Source: Clostridium bovifaecis
GTDB taxonomy: Bacteria; Bacillota; Clostridia; Clostridiales; Clostridiaceae
NCBI GenBank assembly: GCA_009738435.1
Contig: CP046522.1
Span: 1,643,249-1,707,248 of the forward strand
Direction: 5' to 3'
DNA length: 64,000 nt
Shown: positions 8,995 to 22,139 of the stretch, piece after piece
Layout: each line of letters opens with the position of its first letter
Numbering within the stretch: position 1 is the stretch's first letter
Program-made: the position numbers and the translations under genes
The notes under the pieces: model-generated
The model's input: only the letters and a program-made list of their open reading frames with translations
What the model was told of the DNA's origin: nothing
Databases searched by the model: none

Positions 8995-9276
8995 ATATGT
9001 AACAGATTGATACAATAATATTAACTGGCAGAAGCAATACTCTATATCACATAATGTAGGTTTGATTAATATTGCATAATACAAGTAAGCATATGGAAGA
9101 AATATATAAAGTGTTTTATAAATTTCAACTATGTGTTTAGTATTTTGTTTTAATATTAAATAATATATAAGCTTTCTTTTATAAGAAGAAGGCAGTAACC
9201 ACTAGCAAATTAACTTATTATGTTTAAAGGCATAAATTGTAGTTAGCTAAACATTATGAGTTAAAGATTATTATAG

Positions 9277-12797
<3,521 letters not shown>

Positions 12798-12798
<1 letters not shown>

Positions 12799-12913
12799 AA
12801 TAGCCAGTTAGGGAGGGAATGTTAGATAAAATAAGTTAGATGTTAGCATGATTTATCTAACTCCTAACCTACTAGCTAAGGAAATTTCTAATTTGTTATA
12901 AAGTTGGCTATTT
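12798..12913. repeat. Nested inverted repeat after nifJ, GTTAG family
   Basis: The outer arms AAATAGCC (12798-12805) and GGCTATTT (12906-12913) enclose an inner GTTAG-type element: GTTAGATAAA and AAGTTAGATGTTAG on the left against TTATCTAACTCCTAAC on the right. It starts at the nifJ stop codon and lies before the nifJ terminator, so it would be transcribed as a long hairpin in the 3' UTR. Confidence 0.65.
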
Positions 12914-12931
12914 AAAAGTTAAACATCGTAT

Positions 12932-12970
12932 AAAAAGAGTACTCACCCCAAAATGGGTGGTGCTCTTTTT
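12932..12970 (+). terminator. Rho-independent terminator of nifJ
   Basis: AAAAAGAG...CTCACCC pairs with GGGTGG...GCTCTTTTT with a small bulge, and a T tract follows. It lies about 135 bases past the nifJ stop, beyond the inverted repeat. Confidence 0.85.
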
Positions 12971-13182
12971 CGTTAAAAAGGTATTAGTATATAAAATTAT
13001 TATATTCATAAAATAGATATGGCAAGAGATTTCTTATACAATATTATTATATATTGGTATAATCTTTTTCTATTTATAAAAAAATGCAAAAAACACTTTT
13101 AATATTATAAAATAAAGGTTACAATAGAAATATTGTTATAATATTTATAAGATATAAAAAGTGTAACTATAGGAGGTATAAA

Positions 13183-13530
13183 ATGGATAACGAAAAATTA
13201 CATGACTGTGGATGTGAGGATGAAGGTTGCGGATGCGGCACAACAGAAGAAAGCTGTGGATGTGGATGTGGCTGTGACGACCATAATCATGAAGGTTTAA
13301 TTGTTGAATTAGAAGATGAAAATGGTAATGTAGTTCCATGTGAAGTGGTAGATGGCTTTGAATATAAAGACAACGAATATGCTCTAGTACAAAATCCAGA
13401 GGATGGTTCAGTATATTTATTTAAAGTTGTTGGAGAAGGCGAAGATGGAGAACTTGTTGTACCAGAAGATGAGGAATTCAACGAAGCTACAGCATACTAT
13501 GAAAGTTTACTAGAAAACGAAGAAGAATAG
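13183..13530 (+). CDS. DUF1292 family protein with cysteine-rich N-terminus
   Basis: This 115-residue acidic protein has a DUF1292 domain at about residues 38-115 (IVELEDENGNVVPCEVVDGFEYKDNEYALV), a family of unknown function common in Firmicutes. The N-terminal 37 residues are unusual: eight cysteines between C9 and C31, largely as CGC units, followed by DDHNH. This looks like a metal-binding segment, but no function is established. AGGAGGTATAAA precedes the ATG. The gene is flanked by its own promoter region (a TATAAT near 13136) and a terminator, so it is a monocistronic unit. Confidence 0.85.
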   Translation: MDNEKLHDCGCEDEGCGCGTTEESCGCGCGCDDHNHEGLIVELEDENGNVVPCEVVDGFEYKDNEYALVQNPEDGSVYLFKVVGEGEDGELVVPEDEEFNEATAYYESLLENEEE

Positions 13531-13534
13531 AAAT

Positions 13535-13566
13535 AAAAAAGTCGCTGCAATTGCATCGGCTTTTTT
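13535..13566 (+). terminator. Rho-independent terminator
   Basis: AAAAAAGTCGCTGCA pairs with TGCATCGGCTTTTTT with one mismatch and one G-U pair, and the descending arm ends in a run of six T. It closes the DUF1292 transcription unit. Confidence 0.9.
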
Positions 13567-13669
13567 GTTAAACATAAGCAGAGAACACAAATCTATGATT
13601 TGTAGTGAATCACTTACTCCTCTGACAACAGGAAGAGGAGTTTCATATATTATTTATAGGAGTGATATT

Positions 13670-14311
13670 TTGGAGAGGTTAGCTATATTTGATGTGGATT
13701 ACACTCTTACAAAACGTGAAACTTTAATAGAATTATATTTGTTCATGGTAAAAAAGAATCCTAAATTATTAATGCACATGCCAAAGATAATAATGTCTGG
13801 AATTCTATATGCGCTTAAGATATACGATGCTGGAAGGGCAAAGCGAACTTTTATCAGGTTTTTAGAAGGGATTCATGAAAAAAAAATGAAGTCTTTAGTA
13901 AAAGAGTTTTATGAAGAAAGGTTAAGTAAGATACTATATAAAGATGCCATAGATACCATGAAGGAATTAAAGGGAGAAGGATGTAAAGTCTATTTGATTT
14001 CTGCATCTCCAGAAGTATATCTAAATGAGTTATACAATATAAAAGAAGTTGATATGATAATAGGTACAAGGCTTAAAATTGAAGATGGGATATATAAAAG
14101 TACTTTTGAAGGGGAAAATAATAAGGGAGAAGAAAAAATCAGGAGGCTTAAAGAGGTTTTAAAAAAAGAGAACTTAGAAGTTGATTTTAAGAATTCCTAC
14201 ATGTTTTCGGACTCTCTTGCTGATCTTCCATTGTTTAAATTAGTAGGAAATGCCTACTTAATAAACTCTCGAAAAAAATATAATAATGTAAAGAATTTAA
14301 AATGGAGTTAA
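13670..14311 (+). CDS. HAD-IB family phosphatase
   Basis: This 213-residue haloacid dehalogenase-superfamily hydrolase is of subfamily IB (SerB-like). The nucleophile motif is FDVDYTLT at the extreme N-terminus, motif II is YLISASPEVY, and motif III is FSDSLADLPLF. A helical cap lies between motif I and motif II. I chose the TTG at 13670 because AGGAG sits 7 bases upstream and the HAD fold then starts at residue 2. A frame reaching 13565 would add 35 residues overlapping the previous terminator. The substrate is unknown; relatives include phosphoserine and lipid-phosphate phosphatases. It is followed 12 bases later by a class IV aminotransferase, probably in the same operon. Confidence 0.82.
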   Translation: MERLAIFDVDYTLTKRETLIELYLFMVKKNPKLLMHMPKIIMSGILYALKIYDAGRAKRTFIRFLEGIHEKKMKSLVKEFYEERLSKILYKDAIDTMKELKGEGCKVYLISASPEVYLNELYNIKEVDMIIGTRLKIEDGIYKSTFEGENNKGEEKIRRLKEVLKKENLEVDFKNSYMFSDSLADLPLFKLVGNAYLINSRKKYNNVKNLKWS

Positions 14312-14323
14312 AGAGGTATTGAT

Positions 14324-15145
14324 ATGAGTGAATGTTATAGTGAAAAGTTTATTTTCAATGAATATATAAAGGATAATTCAGAGTTTGATGAAAAAAACTT
14401 ATATATAGGAAAGTCGTTATATGAAGTTATAAGAATAGTAAAAGGAGTTCCTTTGTTTTTAGAGGATCATCTTAAGAGATTATACAAATCTGCAAAGGCT
14501 ACAGGGTTAGAGATATGGATGCAAAAAGAAGAGATACAAAAGAATATTAGAGAACTTTCTAAAGTAAATAATGTAGAAAATGGTAATGTGAAGATTGTTT
14601 TCAATTACAACGAGGACATAGAAACGTTTTTATGCTATTTTCTTAAAGCTAGTTACCCTTCAGAAGAAATGTATGATAAAGGCGTTAAAACCTCACTATA
14701 CCATGCAGAAAGACAAAATCCTACTGCCAAGGTAATAAATATTAGTCTTAGAGAAGCAACAAACAAAATAATAAAAGAAACAGGTGTATATGAAGTTATT
14801 TTAGTTAATAGAGATGGATATATAACAGAGGGCAGTAGATCTAATATATTTATGATAAAAGATTATAAGGTATATACTGCACCTATTCAAGAAGTACTTC
14901 CTGGCATAACAAGGGATTACATAATAAAAGCTTGCATAAATCTGGGATATGATGTTATAGAAGAGAGAATAAATTATAAGGATATAGAAAAGCTTCAAGG
15001 TTTGTTTATATCTGGTACCTCTCCAAAGGTACTTCCTATATCTAGGGTAGGAAACATTAATTTTGATTGTAAGAATAAAATTATTATGGAAATAATGAAC
15101 GAGTATGATAAAATTCTCGAAGAGTATATAAATAGGAACAGATAA
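14324..15145 (+). CDS. Class IV PLP-dependent aminotransferase (PabC/Dat/IlvE-like)
   Basis: This 273-residue fold-type IV PLP enzyme has the family features SLYEVIRIVKGVPLFLEDHLKRL near the N-terminus, the NPTAKVINISLR segment carrying the probable Schiff-base lysine, the EVILVNRDGYITEGSRSNIF signature, and LPGITRDYI. The length fits aminodeoxychorismate lyase, D-amino-acid aminotransferase and branched-chain aminotransferase alike, and these are hard to tell apart by eye. The short size and sequence style lean towards a 4-amino-4-deoxychorismate lyase, but no pabA/pabB neighbour supports that. It is probably co-transcribed with the HAD phosphatase. Confidence 0.8.
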   Translation: MSECYSEKFIFNEYIKDNSEFDEKNLYIGKSLYEVIRIVKGVPLFLEDHLKRLYKSAKATGLEIWMQKEEIQKNIRELSKVNNVENGNVKIVFNYNEDIETFLCYFLKASYPSEEMYDKGVKTSLYHAERQNPTAKVINISLREATNKIIKETGVYEVILVNRDGYITEGSRSNIFMIKDYKVYTAPIQEVLPGITRDYIIKACINLGYDVIEERINYKDIEKLQGLFISGTSPKVLPISRVGNINFDCKNKIIMEIMNEYDKILEEYINRNR

Positions 15146-15216
15146 AGATAAAAATGCGAACCAAAAATTCTAAATTGAATTTTTAGCTCGTATTTTATTT
15201 TTTGATTTATCTTTAT
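15142..15216 (+). terminator. Large two-tier terminator hairpin
   Basis: The outer arms ATAAAGATAAA (15142-15152) and TTTATCTTTAT (15206-15216) are perfect reverse complements. They enclose a long inner stem in which AAAATGCGAACCAAAAATTC pairs with GAATTTTTAGCTCGTATTTT with few wobbles, followed by a T-rich stretch. It separates the housekeeping genes from the motility region. Confidence 0.8.
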
Positions 15217-15254
15217 ATAATAAGCTTTTGAATATGAACTAAAAATTTTGATTA

Positions 15255-15282
15255 TAAAGTATAAACATAAAATGCCGATAAA
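15255..15282 (+). promoter_or_regulatory. Sigma-D (sigma-28) promoter of the fapA-che operon
   Basis: TAAA at 15255-15258, a 15-bp spacer, then gcCGATAAA at 15274-15282. This matches the Firmicute sigma-D consensus (TAAA, about 15 bp, GCCGATAT) almost perfectly. It is 70 bases upstream of fapA. Confidence 0.85.
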
Positions 15283-15351
15283 ATAACTAAAATAATTTAT
15301 CAAAATATGGTATACTTTTCTTAGGATAAAAAATATAGGGAGTTGATTTTT

Positions 15352-17273
15352 TTGATTAAAAAGGTATTTACATCAAAAACCTTAGAAGAATGTTTAAAAT
15401 TGGCAGCCTCCCAACTAAAGGTAAATAAAGAAAAGATAAAATATGAAGTAATAGAAGAGAAACATGGACTTTTCAAAAGAAAGGTTACTATTTCTGTCGA
15501 AGTAGAAGAGAAACTTAAAGAAAATAAAAATGGAAGTATAAAAGTACAAGATGGGAAAATCATAGTTAAAAATCCTAAAGAAGGTGGAAGAGAAGCTTAC
15601 ATAAAGCCATGTAATCAAATGAAAGTCTTGGTTGATGGAGTCGAAATCGAAAGTAAGAAAGAAGTGTTTGAAGATACTACTATTGAGCTAATATTTAATG
15701 AAAATACTGCCGAAAGAAGATTAAATATAAATATAAGTCCTGATAAAATGGGAGTGTACGTAAGCGTTCAGTATATTCCGCAAAATGTTTATACAATAAA
15801 GGACGCAGAAGAAAGCGCTGAATTGATTCCAGAGATAAAAATAAAAGAACAGATATTTCCTAAAACATATACTGTGGAAGAAATAAAGGAACAATTAAAT
15901 TTGAGTGGAGTTAAATTTGGCATACTGGAAGACGCTTTAAAAGACTTAACTGAATTGAAGGATGTAGACAACCTATTAATTGCAAAAGGAGAAGAAGCGG
16001 TTGATGGCATAGATGATCTAATGGACTTAGGATTTGACTTAGAGGATGATAAGAAACTAGTAGAGGATAAGAAAGGTAGGATAGATTATAAGAGCATAGG
16101 ACATGTTAAAACAGTAAAAAAAGGTGATGTCTTAGCCGTAAGAATAGAAGGACGAGAAGGAAAAGATGGGATAGATGTAAAAGGTGGTATAAAAAGGCAC
16201 AAAACAGCTAAAAGGATTATAACCGAAGCTGGAGAAGGCTGCGAACTTAAAGATGAAAATACTGTAATTGCCTCAAGAGAAGGGAAGCCTTCTATTAAAG
16301 GAAATATAGTTAGTGTGTATGAAATTCATAAAGTGGACAATGATGTAGATATCAAGACTGGCAATATCGATTTTGTAGGAGATGTTGTAGTTTATGGAAA
16401 TGTAAAAGAAGGAATGGAAGTAAAAGCTGGGCATGACCTTATTATAAATAAGAACGTGGAGCATGCAAAGCTATATTCAAGAGAGAATATGACGGTATTT
16501 GGGAATGTAATAAATTCAAATCTTAGTGCTGGTGGAGAAGATATAGCTAAGCTCAATAAATTAAAAATTTTAGATAGCTTAAACGCAGCTGTTTTAGAGT
16601 TAATTGGTACAGTTGATCATATAAAGAAATTCAATCTCTTAGGTAAAGCAGTTCAAGATGGAGAGATTATAAAAGTTCTTGTTGAAAATAAATTTAAATT
16701 TATAACACCCTTATGTGATGATTTTATAAAAAAGGTATCTATAGATGCCAATAATGAGGAGAAAAGGTTAGCTAGTGCATTAAGAGAAAGTTTAATAGGA
16801 CTTGCTCCTCTGCAAATTAAAGATGCTTCTGAGCTTAATATTTTAATAAAAAAATAGAAAAGGTTGTGCAATTAGTTAAAGGCTCTTTAGAAGTACCAGT
16901 AAATGCAAAGATAAGTTATTGTCAAGATTCAATTATAAGTAGTTCAGGGAATATAATAATTACTGGTAAAGGAGAGTACGTGTCCAAGATAACTGCCCAT
17001 GGAAGTGTAGAGTTTGAGACACCAGGAAGTTTAGCAAGAGGTGGAGTTATAAAGGCAAAAGATGAAATAAAGTGTAAGAAGGTAGGTAGCGAAGGCGGAG
17101 TATCGACTAAGCTTATTGTAGAGGAAAAAGGTCATATATGGGTAGATACTGCTTATCAAAATACCTGCTTTGTTATAGGAAAAAAGGAATACACCTTAGA
17201 AGTTGCAAGTCGAGATGTTCATGTGTTTTTAAATGATGAAGGAGAATTAATAGTAGATAAGTTTGTATTATAG
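15352..17273 (+). pseudogene. fapA: FapA (DUF342) flagellar assembly/polymer-associated protein, split by a frameshift
   Basis: Two adjacent frames make one FapA. The first (15352-16857) holds the Jag-N-like start and the DUF342 core with repeated beta-helix turns such as GDVVVYGNVKEGMEVKAGHDLIINKNVEHAKLY (split across its middle here by no stop). The second (to 17273) holds the rest of the beta helix. They meet at a run of seven A (16848-16854), where the zero frame reads ATA-AAA-AAA-TAG. A shift of -1 there, or one extra A, joins them without loss. This heptamer, A AAA AAA, is a canonical -1 slippage site directly before the stop. It may therefore be a mutation, a sequencing error, or recoding. 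The start is the TTG at 15352, 9 bases after GGGAG. Confidence 0.78.
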
Positions 17274-17286
17274 GAGGATGAGAAAA

Positions 17287-17675
17287 ATGAACGAAAAGGA
17301 TATTAAGGTACTAATATTTAGTATAAATGATCAGTATTATGCTACAGATATTATGGAAGTAGAAAGAATTCTAGGATATGAGGTTCCAACGAAACTACCT
17401 GATTCACCAGAATTTATAGAAGGTGTGATTAATTACGAAGGAAATATTTACCTATAATGAGTTTAGCAAAAAGGTTTAATATTCCATATAATAAAGCAAA
17501 GGAAGAGGCTAAAATTATTGTAGCAAAACAAGAAGGTAGTAAAATAGGTATAATTGTAGACGTTGTTTCAGAGGTTTGTGATGTAAAAGCAAGCAATATA
17601 GAGGAAGCTCCAGAAATAGTAGCAGGAATATCAAAACGCTATATAAAGGGTCTTATAAAGTTAAATAAAAAATAA
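17287..17675 (+). pseudogene. cheW: Chemotaxis adaptor CheW, split by a frameshift
   Basis: CheW couples receptors to CheA. The first frame (17287-17457) ends in FIEGVINYEGNIYL then stop. The second (to 17675) resumes with SLAKRFNIPY and carries the rest of the SH3-like fold, ending in RYIKGLIKLNKK. One extra T in the TTT at 17447-17449 restores the expected reading EGNILPIMSLAKRF. The ATG at 17287 is chosen because AGGAGG ends about 9 bases upstream. A second, intact cheW lies at 23133, so loss of this copy need not abolish chemotaxis. Confidence 0.8.
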
Positions 17676-17747
17676 TCATTTTTTTAAATCTGGCTACGGT
17701 TTTAACCCAAGAAGAAAAAGAATTTATTTTAAAGTAAGGTGTATTAT

Positions 17748-18236
17748 ATGAATAACGAAGAAATAAGAGTGGGGATCGCAGACCTTAATACTGCAGCTCC
17801 TCCTAGAAAATTAATAACTGTAGGGTTAGGTTCTTGCATTGGTATAGCTATTTACGATCCAAACAGTAAAATAGGAGGACTTGCCCATATAATGCTTCCT
17901 GATAGCACTCAGTTTAGCAATATAAGTAATCCTATGAAATTTGCCGATCTTGCTATTCCGATGCTCCTAGATAAAATGCAGAAACAAGGGGCTATAAAGA
18001 GAAATTTAAAAGCTAAAATTGCAGGAGGAGCCTCTATGTTTAACTTTTCAGATAAAAGTATGATCATGGATATTGGCAATAGAAACAGCATTTCGGTAAA
18101 AAAGGTTTTAAAAGAATTAGGAATTCCAGTTCTAAGTGAAGACACTGGAGGAAATAAAGGAAGAACCATGATTTTTGATACGGCAAATGGTGTTGTTCAG
18201 ATAAAAACTGTAGGCGTTGGAATAAAAGAAATATAA
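17748..18236 (+). CDS. cheD: Chemoreceptor glutamine deamidase CheD
   Basis: This 162-residue CheD has the catalytic motif VGLGSCIGIAIYD with the nucleophilic cysteine, then the histidine in GGLAHIMLPDS, as in characterised CheD enzymes. CheD deamidates receptor glutamines and, in the Bacillus-type pathway, works with CheC. The ATG at 17748 follows AAGGTG by 6 bases; an in-frame GTG at 17739 overlaps that ribosome site. It is the third gene of the che operon, with cheB 15 bases downstream. The interacting cheC at 22140 is frameshifted in this sequence. Confidence 0.93.
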   Translation: MNNEEIRVGIADLNTAAPPRKLITVGLGSCIGIAIYDPNSKIGGLAHIMLPDSTQFSNISNPMKFADLAIPMLLDKMQKQGAIKRNLKAKIAGGASMFNFSDKSMIMDIGNRNSISVKKVLKELGIPVLSEDTGGNKGRTMIFDTANGVVQIKTVGVGIKEI

Positions 18237-18251
18237 TGGAGTGATATTATC

Positions 18252-19313
18252 TTGAAAAGAATTAGAGTTATAGTTGTAGATGATTCAGCTTTAATGAGAA
18301 AAATTGTATCAGATATATTGAACTCTCAAGAGGATATTGAAGTTATAAACACAGCTAGAAATGGTGAAGATTTGCTCTTAAAATTGAGTAAGGATATACC
18401 AGATGTAATAACTTTAGATGTTGAGATGCCAAAGATGGATGGTATAACTACTTTAAAAGAGATGAAAATGAGAAATTGTGCTGTGCCTGTAATTATGTTA
18501 AGCAGCATATCCAAAACAGGAACCACACTTACCATGGAGTGTCTAGAAAATGGAGCCTTTGATTTTATAGCAAAACCATCAGGAGCCATATCTTTAGATA
18601 TAGAAAAGGTTGGAGAAGAATTAATAAGTAAAATAAGACTTGCTTATGAAAAAATAGGTCAAGAAGAGAAAAATTCCACTAAAGCTAAAATTGAAGTTCC
18701 CAAAAATAGATTAAGTCCTAAAATAGAGAAAAGAAATCAAAAGGTAAATGCAGTTGTAATAGGCGCATCTACAGGAGGACCTAAAGCTCTTCACAAGGTA
18801 ATAACTGAATTGCCCGAGATTTTAGAAGTTCCTGTGTTTGTGGTTCAGCATATGCCTGTAGGATTCACTAAAGCCTTTGCAGAGAGATTAAATTCTAATA
18901 GTAGAATAAAAGTGGTAGAGGCAACTCAAGGGGAAGCTATAGAAAAAAATGTAGTTTATATAGCACCGGGTGGCTTTCATATGGAAGTTGGAGCAGATAA
19001 AAAGATCCGATTAACTACAGACCCGCCTATATGGGGAGTTAGACCAGCAGTGGATAAGTTATTCATATCTGCAGCAAAGATTTATGGCTCTAATCTTTTA
19101 AGTGTTGTATTAACGGGAATGGGTAAGGATGGAGCTCAAGGCACTATAGAGGTGAAGGACAAAGGCGGAATCACAATATCAGAAGACAAATCTACTTGCA
19201 CTATATATGGCATGCCAAGAGCTGCCTTTGAAACAGGTAAGGTAGACGAAGTACTTCCTATCGATGAGATTGCACAAGCTATAGTTAGAAATACAAAGGG
19301 AGCTGGGAGGTAA
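18252..19313 (+). CDS. cheB: Protein-glutamate methylesterase CheB (response regulator)
   Basis: This 353-residue protein has an N-terminal receiver domain (residues 1-120; acidic pair VVDDS, phospho-acceptor D56 in TLDVEMPKMDG) and a C-terminal methylesterase domain (about 160-350). The esterase motifs are GASTGGPKAL with the catalytic serine near 173, VQHMPVGFT with the histidine, and LTGMGKDGAQG with the aspartate. It removes receptor methyl groups added by CheR for adaptation. The TTG start at 18252 has GGAGTGATATTATC upstream. cheR begins 3 bases after the stop. Confidence 0.96.
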   Translation: MKRIRVIVVDDSALMRKIVSDILNSQEDIEVINTARNGEDLLLKLSKDIPDVITLDVEMPKMDGITTLKEMKMRNCAVPVIMLSSISKTGTTLTMECLENGAFDFIAKPSGAISLDIEKVGEELISKIRLAYEKIGQEEKNSTKAKIEVPKNRLSPKIEKRNQKVNAVVIGASTGGPKALHKVITELPEILEVPVFVVQHMPVGFTKAFAERLNSNSRIKVVEATQGEAIEKNVVYIAPGGFHMEVGADKKIRLTTDPPIWGVRPAVDKLFISAAKIYGSNLLSVVLTGMGKDGAQGTIEVKDKGGITISEDKSTCTIYGMPRAAFETGKVDEVLPIDEIAQAIVRNTKGAGR

Positions 19314-19316
19314 CAT

Positions 19317-20084
19317 ATGGATTTAGAAGATTTTAAGAAATGGGTATTCAGAGAATTTAATATTGACTTATCAGCATATAAATCTAATCAGCTTCATAGA
19401 AGAATTTTAAGCCTAATGGCAAGGGTTGGAGTAAACTCTGTAGAAGAATATATAGCACTATTAAAGAAGGATCAAGGTCAAAGACAAAAGTTTTTAGATT
19501 TTATAACTATAAATGTAACAGAGTTTTTTAGGAATCCAGAAATTTTTGATGATTTAAAAAATAAAATAGAAAATGACCTAATATTAAGAGAAAAAAATTT
19601 AAAAATATGGAGCGCTGCATGTTCTATAGGAGCAGAACCATACTCTATTGCGATGATATTAGACAATTTAAAAGTAAAAGGGAATCACAGCATTTTGGCT
19701 ACAGATATTGATAGCAGTATTTTAGAGAGAGCAAAAAAAGGAGAATTTATATCAGGTGAAATAAAAAATGTAAAATCTAAGTATATACAAAAATATTTTG
19801 CAAAAGTAGATGATAAGTTTATCATTGACAGTAAAATAAAAAATATGGTTACATTTAAGAAACATGATTTAATATTAGATAATTATGATAAAGGTTTTGA
19901 TTTAATAGTATGTAGAAACGTGGTAATCTACTTCAATCAAGATGTTAAAAATGAAATTTATAAAAAATTTAGTGCTTCTTTAAAAAAGGGTGGTTTGTTA
20001 TTTGTAGGTGCTACAGAAAGCATATATAACTATAAGGAATATGGTTTTGAAAAGGCTTCTACGTTTATATACAAGAAACTATAA
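19317..20084 (+). CDS. cheR: Chemotaxis protein methyltransferase CheR
   Basis: This 255-residue SAM-dependent O-methyltransferase methylates receptor glutamates. It has the helical N-terminal CheR domain (about 1-75; DFKKWVFREFNIDLSAYKSNQLHRRI) and the Rossmann methyltransferase domain with IWSAACSIGAEPYSIAM and FDLIVCRNVVIYF. The C-terminal GLLFVGATES segment is typical. Length is normal. It sits between cheB and cheA with tight spacing. Confidence 0.96.
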   Translation: MDLEDFKKWVFREFNIDLSAYKSNQLHRRILSLMARVGVNSVEEYIALLKKDQGQRQKFLDFITINVTEFFRNPEIFDDLKNKIENDLILREKNLKIWSAACSIGAEPYSIAMILDNLKVKGNHSILATDIDSSILERAKKGEFISGEIKNVKSKYIQKYFAKVDDKFIIDSKIKNMVTFKKHDLILDNYDKGFDLIVCRNVVIYFNQDVKNEIYKKFSASLKKGGLLFVGATESIYNYKEYGFEKASTFIYKKL

Positions 20085-20096
20085 GGAGGGAAAAGT

Positions 20097-22127
20097 ATGG
20101 ATACTTCGCAATATCTATCAATGTTTCTTGAAGAATCAATTGATAATCTTCAAACCTTAAATGAATCATTATTACAATTAGAGCAGGAACCAGACAATAT
20201 AGATAAATTAAATGAAATCTTTAGAGTTGCGCATACAATTAAAGGAATGGCAGCTACTATGGGATTTAATGAGATGTCTGAACTTACTCATAAAATGGAA
20301 GATGTACTTTCTCAATTTAGAGAAGGCAAGCTAAAGGTAACACAGCAGGTGGTAACTGTTTTATTCAGATGCCTTGATACCTTGGAGCAGATGGTAAACA
20401 ATATATCAGAAGGGTTAGATGAAAGCACCCCTATAGATGAGATAATTTCAAGCTTAGAAGCTATTGTTCAAGGTAAAGAAGAAGAAAAAGAAGAGGCGGT
20501 TAGTATTAAGGAAAAGTTATCAGAAGAAAGTGAACTAGTGTCACAAATGAATGAATATGATATGAATGTCATAAAACAGGCATCAGATAAGGGATTTAGC
20601 GCTCATCAAATTAAAATAGTTTTAGATGAAAATACTCTCTTAAAATCAGCAAGAGCATTTTTGATATTTAAGAGTCTAGAGGAATTTGGAGAAATCATTA
20701 AATGCATACCTTCAGCTGATGATTTGGAAAATGAAAACTTTGATTTTGAAATAGAAATGATTTATCTAACCCATAAGACTAAAGAAGAAATCAAAGAAAT
20801 TTTAATAAATATTTCTGAAGTAGCAGAAGTACAAGTTACAGATGTAGAAATTTCTAAAGATTTATTGAAAAATCAGATAGAAAGTAAGCCCGAAGAAGTT
20901 AAAATAGAAAAGATAGATAAGGTGGAAAGCACAATTTCTAAAAATAACATTAAGCCAAAAGAGGCAGATAAGGATGTAGATGTTAAAAAGCAGAAAAAAG
21001 TTCACCAATCTGTAAGAGTTGATTTAGAAAGATTGGACAAGTTTATGAATATGGTTTCAGAGCTTGTTATTCATAGAACAAGATTGGAACAAATAAGTAC
21101 AAACTATAGATTAACAGAATTAAATGAGACATTAGAGCAAGTAGCAAGAACTACTTCTGATTTGCAAGACCTTGTTATGAAAATAAGAATGCTGCCACTT
21201 GAAACAGTTTTCAATAGATTTCCAAGAATGGTAAGAGATTTATCTGTAGAATTAGATAAAGATATCGATTTTATAATTAAGGGACAAGATACAGAATTAG
21301 ATAGAACAGTTATAGATGAAATAGGAGAACCTTTAATTCATTTAATAAGAAATGCAGCAGACCACGGCATTGAGAATCGAGAAGAAAGAATTGCAAAAGG
21401 AAAGAATCCTACAGGAACTATTAAGCTTATAGCTTATCAAGAAGGAACAAAAGCTATCATTAAAGTAGAAGATGATGGTGCTGGTATAAATGTTGAGAAA
21501 GTTCGTGCTAAAGCTCATAAAATAGGAATAAATACTGATGGTATGAGTGAAAGTGATATTAAGAACTTAATTTTTGCTCAAGGCTTCAGTACTAATGAAG
21601 TAGTTACAGATATATCTGGCAGAGGCGTTGGCATGGATGTAGTTAAAACTAAGATAAGCTCGCTTGGCGGCACAGTAGATGTTATAAGTGAAGAAGGAAA
21701 AGGATCAACATTTATTATAAAGCTTCCTTTAACTCTTCAAATTATTCAGGCTTTATTGGTTAAAGTGGGAGAAGAAACTATGGCTATATCTTTAGGATAT
21801 ATAGATAGGGTTATAGATTATAATGAAAATAAAGTAATGAAAACTGACAATAAGGAAGTTATAATATATAATGAAAATGTTATCCCGCTAATAAGGGTAT
21901 ATGAAAAACTAGAACTTCCAAAATCAAATAGCACAAAAAATTATATTGTAATTGTCAAGGTAGGAGAAAAAACAGTAGGACTTTTAGTTGATGGATTATT
22001 AGGACAGCAAGAAACAGTAATTAAACCTTTAGGTAAAACACTTAAGAGTTTAAAAGAATATATAGGTGCAACAATCTATGGAGATGGGCTTGTAACTTTA
22101 ATATTGGATGTTGCGGCTCTAATATAA
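20097..22127 (+). CDS. cheA: Chemotaxis histidine kinase CheA
   Basis: This 676-residue kinase has the five-domain order of CheA. The P1 Hpt domain has H46 in FRVAHTIKGMAATMG. The P2 CheY-binding domain lies at about 155-270. The P3 dimerisation helices begin near SVRVDLERLDKFMNMVSELV. The P4 ATPase carries IRNAADHGIE (N box), VEDDGAGI (G1) and DISGRGVGMDVVK (G2). The P5 CheW-like domain is C-terminal. It autophosphorylates in response to receptors and passes phosphate to CheY and CheB. AGGAGGGAAAAGT precedes the ATG. Uninterrupted despite frameshifts in the flanking cheW and cheC. Confidence 0.97.
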   Translation: MDTSQYLSMFLEESIDNLQTLNESLLQLEQEPDNIDKLNEIFRVAHTIKGMAATMGFNEMSELTHKMEDVLSQFREGKLKVTQQVVTVLFRCLDTLEQMVNNISEGLDESTPIDEIISSLEAIVQGKEEEKEEAVSIKEKLSEESELVSQMNEYDMNVIKQASDKGFSAHQIKIVLDENTLLKSARAFLIFKSLEEFGEIIKCIPSADDLENENFDFEIEMIYLTHKTKEEIKEILINISEVAEVQVTDVEISKDLLKNQIESKPEEVKIEKIDKVESTISKNNIKPKEADKDVDVKKQKKVHQSVRVDLERLDKFMNMVSELVIHRTRLEQISTNYRLTELNETLEQVARTTSDLQDLVMKIRMLPLETVFNRFPRMVRDLSVELDKDIDFIIKGQDTELDRTVIDEIGEPLIHLIRNAADHGIENREERIAKGKNPTGTIKLIAYQEGTKAIIKVEDDGAGINVEKVRAKAHKIGINTDGMSESDIKNLIFAQGFSTNEVVTDISGRGVGMDVVKTKISSLGGTVDVISEEGKGSTFIIKLPLTLQIIQALLVKVGEETMAISLGYIDRVIDYNENKVMKTDNKEVIIYNENVIPLIRVYEKLELPKSNSTKNYIVIVKVGEKTVGLLVDGLLGQQETVIKPLGKTLKSLKEYIGATIYGDGLVTLILDVAALI

Positions 22128-22139
22128 GGAGGAGTTTAT

